Positions 6,496-9,657 of a DNA stretch of 9,657 nt are shown here, one piece after another. The stretch spans positions 3,772 through 13,428 of the forward strand of contig NZTS01000045.1 in the NCBI GenBank assembly GCA_002697105.1. Direction: 5' to 3'. Made by a program: the position numbers and the translations under genes. The DNA comes from Methanobacteriota archaeon. Lineage in GTDB: Archaea; Thermoplasmatota; Poseidoniia; Poseidoniales; Thalassarchaeaceae. The notes below the pieces were generated by a model. The model made no database searches and had not been told where the DNA came from. It saw only the letters and a program-made list of their open reading frames with translations. Position 1 is the stretch's first letter. The number at the start of each line of letters is the position of its first letter.

Positions 6496-6500
6496 CCTCC
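6496..6500 (-). promoter_or_regulatory. Ribosome binding site GGAGG of the 119-residue gene
   Basis: GGGGAGG precedes the ATG with only 3 bases between GGAGG and the start. It is a strong but unusually close site. It supports translation from 6492 and makes a leadered or polycistronic message more likely than a leaderless one. Confidence 0.55.
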
Positions 6501-6542
6501 CCAGTCGTCCTTAGTTCTAAGGGATTCCTTTTGTAGAGATGA

Positions 6543-7712
6543 TTAGAGCATTCCAACTTCAAGAATTACAGGTACCAAAATAATGAATTCTACTTCTAAT
6601 TCCCAATCATTCCCGGGATCTGGATCAATCTGATCAATCAAATCAGGATCTGCCTCATCTGCAGTAAGTTTCCAAATCCATTCACCTTGACCGAATCTCG
6701 CTCCAGGTTCTAAGAGTAATTGTTCTAACAATGCATCTGGTGAATCTGCTGTATATGTTGTTGGTTCATTCGGAAATGGATTCATATCAGTTCTTTCAAT
6801 TGATCCAGTAGAATTTGTAGTGGGAGAATCTTGTTTTGTCTTCACTTTTGCATTCCAACCAGAATCAGGTACTGTAACTACCATCGTGAAATTATCTTCT
6901 GGCCATTGAGCAGGGACTATATCTCTAGCAAGTGTTAGAGTTCCATTGAATCCAAAAATCCGAGACCCTTGAGACGGGACATGTGTAATCTCGTATGATT
7001 CTCCTTGTTCCAAGTATCCATCCCAAGATACTGTCATTGTCTGTTGTCGCCAAGTTACGTTGAAAGATCTCTCTAAAATTCTAATTTCCCAGGTGGTTGT
7101 GGATGTTGCTCCCTTGTCATCAATGACTGTTAATGAACCTCTGATATCGCCAGAAGAATCTGCTAAGAAAGATAATGTTGAATTTGTTTCATCGACATCA
7201 TTCTGGAAATTACCATCACTATTCGTATCTTTGGACCAATCTCCATCCCATTCGTATTGTAAAACTCCATTTTCAGGATCGGTTGATGATGAACCGTCCA
7301 GTGTAACAATTGTTCCTGTTTTGACCGCAGTTGGTCCAGATATTGCTGCCACGGGTAATGCATTAACGTATATTGAAACACTGACGGAATCCTCTCCACC
7401 AACATCATTGACAACTGTTAATTGAACCTCAAAACGCCCGGGTTCATTGAATACTTGGCTTACATATCCATTAGATGAATTTCGTTGAACTACTCCAAAG
7501 TCCCAAAGATATGATGTAATTAATGTCGGATCTGGACTAGTAGATGAGCGAGCATCAAAGTTCACTGCTTCGCCAACATGAATACTGTCAACATCTACCT
7601 CCAACCGGGCAGTGGGAGATACCGGGGCTAAAACTCCAGTACATCCTGCCAATGAGACACTTAGAAGAAGAACAACGAGAAGGCTTCCGGTAAGACCCCG
7701 TATGTCCTTCAT
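6543..7712 (-). CDS. PKD-domain surface lipoprotein
   Basis: The protein has 389 residues. A lipoprotein signal peptide has basic residues at 2-5, a hydrophobic core at 7-20 and lipobox LAGC at 21-24, so Cys24 would be lipidated and hold the protein on the outer face of the membrane. Two PKD-type beta-sandwich domains follow at about 33-117 (FDARSSTSPDP, then YLWDFG) and 118-212 (LDGSSSTDPENG, then YEWDGDW, with an Asp-rich insert KDTNSDGNFQNDVDE that looks like a calcium loop). The last 175 residues are strand-rich with no recognised domain and end in a hydrophobic segment (EFIILVPVILEVGML) that lacks a charged tail. PKD proteins usually mediate surface contact or accompany extracellular enzymes. 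No catalytic motif is seen, so a binding or structural role is likely. The start lies beside GAAGGT with no spacer, and a TAAA-rich element 18-28 bases upstream suggests leaderless expression. Confidence 0.85.
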   Translation of the reverse strand: MKDIRGLTGSLLVVLLLSVSLAGCTGVLAPVSPTARLEVDVDSIHVGEAVNFDARSSTSPDPTLITSYLWDFGVVQRNSSNGYVSQVFNEPGRFEVQLTVVNDVGGEDSVSVSIYVNALPVAAISGPTAVKTGTIVTLDGSSSTDPENGVLQYEWDGDWSKDTNSDGNFQNDVDETNSTLSFLADSSGDIRGSLTVIDDKGATSTTTWEIRILERSFNVTWRQQTMTVSWDGYLEQGESYEITHVPSQGSRIFGFNGTLTLARDIVPAQWPEDNFTMVVTVPDSGWNAKVKTKQDSPTTNSTGSIERTDMNPFPNEPTTYTADSPDALLEQLLLEPGARFGQGEWIWKLTADEADPDLIDQIDPDPGNDWELEVEFIILVPVILEVGML

Positions 7713-7760
7713 ACCTTCGACTCTGCGTTTTTATCGTTTAGCCCTGACGCTTGATTGACT

Positions 7761-7778
7761 CAAATAATGTATTATTTG
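7761..7778. promoter_or_regulatory. 18-bp inverted repeat in the lipoprotein/exonuclease divergent region
   Basis: CAAATAAT and ATTATTTG form perfect 8-bp arms around GT. The centre is 57 bases from the lipoprotein start and 62 bases from the exonuclease start. It contains TATTATTT/AAATAATA, which could serve as a TATA box in either direction, and its symmetry also suits a dimeric repressor. Confidence 0.5.
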
Positions 7779-7821
7779 GATGATTCAACTAAACGCGATG
7801 AATGAAAAACGGTCGATTCTA

Positions 7822-7827
7822 AGGTGG
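7822..7827 (+). promoter_or_regulatory. Ribosome binding site AGGTGG of the exonuclease gene
   Basis: AGGTGG lies 4 bases before the ATG at 7832. It has the same sequence as the site at 3204-3209. Confidence 0.6.
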
Positions 7828-7831
7828 GCCC

Positions 7832-8641
7832 ATGGTAGAGGACCCATTCAGTGGATTTAGGGTTCTTGCATTCGACCTTGAAACTACAGGTTTGGATACT
7901 CGCCGAGCTAGAATTGTTCAATATGCTCTCGTAGGAAGTGATAGCGAAGGTGATATTATTTCTGTAAACAAAATCATTGATCCAACATGTAAGATTCCAA
8001 CCGAAGCAAGTTCAGTACACGGGATATATGATGAGGATGTAAAAGGAAAAGGGGTTTTTTCAGAACATGCAAAAGAGATTCATGATTTATTGAATGATAC
8101 AGTTGTAATCGGACATAATGTCCTGAGATATGATTGGCCACTGCTAACTGCTGAATTTGCCAGAATCGGACAATTACCACCAAAACCTCATGCTACAATC
8201 GATACTCTCAGACTAGCAAAACGTCTTAGAATTCCCGGGAGGCATGACCTTGGAACATTATGTCGAGGAGAAAATATCTCTTTGAACAATGCACATGATG
8301 CTGCTGCCGATGCAGGAGCAACCCTTCTACTATTATGGAGACTAATGGCGAAATTTCCACGACATTTCCATAGATCACCTGTAGAATTGGAAAATTGGAT
8401 TTTATCTGGCGATTCTGAAACAAATTCTCTCGGTCCAGGAATAGAAGATCTAGAACCAGTGGAAGGTACAGGAGGAAAAATACGTAAGAATGGGGATAGA
8501 CTTGTTCTTAATTTTGGAAAATATAAATCAAGGGACTTGCATGTTATTGCAACTGAAGACCCTGGATATATTCGATGGTTATGTTCACCTTCAGGTCCAT
8601 TGAGCGAGGATGCACGAAAATTAGTCAAAGAGATATTGTAA
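7832..8641 (+). CDS. DEDDh 3'-5' exonuclease (DnaQ/ExoX-like)
   Basis: The protein has 269 residues. The RNase T/DnaQ fold occupies about 9-175 with all catalytic motifs. ExoI is FDLETTGLD (Asp15, Glu17), ExoII is GHNVLRYDWPLL (Asp101), and ExoIIIe is AHDAAADAGAT (His155, Asp160), which makes it the DEDDh class with two bound metal ions. A linker (about 190-222) leads to a C-terminal module NFGKYKSRDLHVIATEDPGYIRWL (about 227-250). This resembles the 'FGKYKG...DPxYxxWL' module found at the C-terminus of exonuclease X and related proteins. It should degrade single-stranded or frayed 3' ends in repair or proofreading in the cytoplasm. A role as a polymerase subunit is less likely given the ExoX-like tail. 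The stop codon lies 2 bases from that of the convergent nuclease gene. Confidence 0.9.
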   Translation: MVEDPFSGFRVLAFDLETTGLDTRRARIVQYALVGSDSEGDIISVNKIIDPTCKIPTEASSVHGIYDEDVKGKGVFSEHAKEIHDLLNDTVVIGHNVLRYDWPLLTAEFARIGQLPPKPHATIDTLRLAKRLRIPGRHDLGTLCRGENISLNNAHDAAADAGATLLLLWRLMAKFPRHFHRSPVELENWILSGDSETNSLGPGIEDLEPVEGTGGKIRKNGDRLVLNFGKYKSRDLHVIATEDPGYIRWLCSPSGPLSEDARKLVKEIL

Positions 8642-8643
8642 TT

Positions 8644-9657
8644 TCATTTGCTAACTCTAATTGATTCTAACAAAGGTGTCCAAGGTAGAACTTCGCTCCA
8701 GTCTCCCATAGCCCATGGACGTGAATTTGAGCGAATAGAACCAAGAAATACTGCACCACGATGATCAGATTCCATGACAGATCTCATTTGATCTAATGAT
8801 TGTCCTTTACAAATAATACCAACTGTTTTCCCCGAAGGAATAATCCCTCCTTCCTCATCTTTGGAAGACAATAATTCTACCATACACGCTCCGCTGTCTG
8901 AATCGAACTGTAAAACAATAGCTACTTCATCACGAAATAATCCTTCACTGGCAGGTAGAGTGCCATGTGTTCTCGAATAAAACCAAGAAGGGCACCAAGC
9001 TTTCCATTCACAAAAACGGCATGCATCTTCATTTGGAATCGCCTCCAAAGGTTCCTTTGTTATCGCCATACCTTCCCATGCTCTGAATGCATCATCCAAA
9101 ACTGAAGGGCCTTCTGCCTCATACACCTTCGGTCCTGCAGAATACCACCCTTGAGCACGAACTCGCGGAGCATTTGGATTATTTTCCAATAACATATCAC
9201 GATAAAATCGTAACTGACGACTCACAGTATCGTAAAGACCTCCAGTAGGCATTTTTCCAGTCTTTAAATCCGCAACTATCCAACCTACAGGGTTTCTATC
9301 TTCATCTAATTCTTTAACTAACAAATCAAGTCGACCCATTAGTCTCCCACATGAAGATCGAAGTGTTCCTTCAGCGGCAAGAACAGTATCCTGAACCATT
9401 CTCCATTGTGCTATTGAAACCTCAGACATGCGAACTTTTCCTATCTTTGCATTTGAGATTAAGAGATTTAAGGAGCCGATCAATAAATCATGAGCTCGAA
9501 TAATTTCTCCGTCCTTGAATGCAGGATGTCTGGGTGTGCCCATGAAAATGTCTTTCTCTTTTTGCCAGTGAAGATCTAAAATCGCTTTAGCTGTTGGTGG
9601 AAGCCATCCTACCTCGTCAGCATCTCTAGAACTAATATCTAAATTGCACATATCTTC
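8644..9657 (-). CDS. PD-(D/E)XK nuclease with CX2CX5C cysteine cluster (RecB/AddB/Cas4-like), N-terminus beyond window
   Basis: The frame is open to the right edge. Numbering is from the first in-window Met at 9651. The RecB-type nuclease motifs occur in order: GRLDLLV (Asp109), IVADLKTGK (Asp128, Lys130) and RQLRFYRDML (Gln146, Tyr150). These are followed by CRFCEWKAWC (Cys211, Cys214, Cys220), the CX2CX5C arrangement of iron-sulfur nucleases such as AddB, Dna2 and Cas4. The fourth cysteine normally lies N-terminal of the nuclease core; Cys2 or one outside the window could supply it. About 110 further residues (225-335) are strand-rich and not recognised. The likely role is DNA end processing in repair or recombination. 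Codons upstream of 9651 remain open (Glu, Asp), so the visible Met is probably internal and the true protein longer. It could be a stand-alone nuclease or the tail of a helicase-nuclease. Confidence 0.85.
   Translation of the reverse strand, partial: EDMCNLDISSRDADEVGWLPPTAKAILDLHWQKEKDIFMGTPRHPAFKDGEIIRAHDLLIGSLNLLISNAKIGKVRMSEVSIAQWRMVQDTVLAAEGTLRSSCGRLMGRLDLLVKELDEDRNPVGWIVADLKTGKMPTGGLYDTVSRQLRFYRDMLLENNPNAPRVRAQGWYSAGPKVYEAEGPSVLDDAFRAWEGMAITKEPLEAIPNEDACRFCEWKAWCPSWFYSRTHGTLPASEGLFRDEVAIVLQFDSDSGACMVELLSSKDEEGGIIPSGKTVGIICKGQSLDQMRSVMESDHRGAVFLGSIRSNSRPWAMGDWSEVLPWTPLLESIRVSK

Noticed and set aside
7060..7425. Plus-strand 121-codon open frame and the minus-strand frame at 7163-7414
   Set aside because: Both are shadows of the PKD lipoprotein, whose lipobox and PKD motifs fix the true frame.
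8188..8628. Minus-strand 146-codon open frame, with others at 7974-8183 and 8226-8423
   Set aside because: They are antisense to the exonuclease gene, whose complete catalytic motifs show it is the real one.
8644..9657. Cas4 gene marking a CRISPR locus
   Set aside because: The cysteine spacing and nuclease motifs fit Cas4, but no Cas1/Cas2 or repeat array is visible, and the extra C-terminal domain does not fit typical Cas4.

Overview
The window looks like a chromosomal segment of a marine planktonic archaeon. The best guess is Candidatus Poseidoniales / Marine Group II or a related Thermoplasmatota lineage. The reasons are A+T-rich but densely packed genes, a long secreted repeat protein with FG-GAP-like and fibronectin-III-like modules, a PKD-domain lipoprotein, TATA-like boxes about 25 bases before several genes, and AGGTGG-type ribosome binding sites. 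The lineage is an inference from style and has not been tested by a search.

Layout. Positions 1-3095 (minus) hold the first 1,031 residues of a very large secreted surface protein that runs off the left edge. A divergent promoter region (3096-3214) separates it from a plus-strand pair: a predicted winged-helix protein and an uninterrupted pentapeptide-repeat protein. That pair meets, stop codon to stop codon with no spacer, a minus-strand cluster of a four-helix membrane protein, a hotdog-fold acyl-CoA thioesterase and a DsrE-like protein. Upstream of the DsrE gene lies a tRNA-Arg(GCG) gene with an encoded CCA end. Further minus-strand genes follow: a small helix-turn-helix protein, an unrecognised 119-residue protein and a PKD lipoprotein.

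The last part (7713-9657) starts with a divergent intergenic region carrying an 18-bp inverted repeat near its centre. Next come a plus-strand DEDDh exonuclease with an ExoX-like C-terminal module and, convergent with it at a 2-base gap, a minus-strand PD-(D/E)XK nuclease. The latter has a CX2CX5C iron-sulfur type cysteine cluster and its N-terminus lies outside the window. These two probably serve DNA repair or recombination. The surface protein and lipoprotein act at the cell envelope, and the DsrE-like protein and thioesterase are small metabolic proteins.

No insertion sequence, CRISPR array, prophage or clearly new defence system is visible. The points most worth a second look are the tRNA leader that can pair with the tRNA's own acceptor strand, the inverted repeat between the lipoprotein and the exonuclease, the helix-turn-helix plus pentapeptide operon, and the uncharacterised C-terminal domains of the lipoprotein and the iron-sulfur nuclease.
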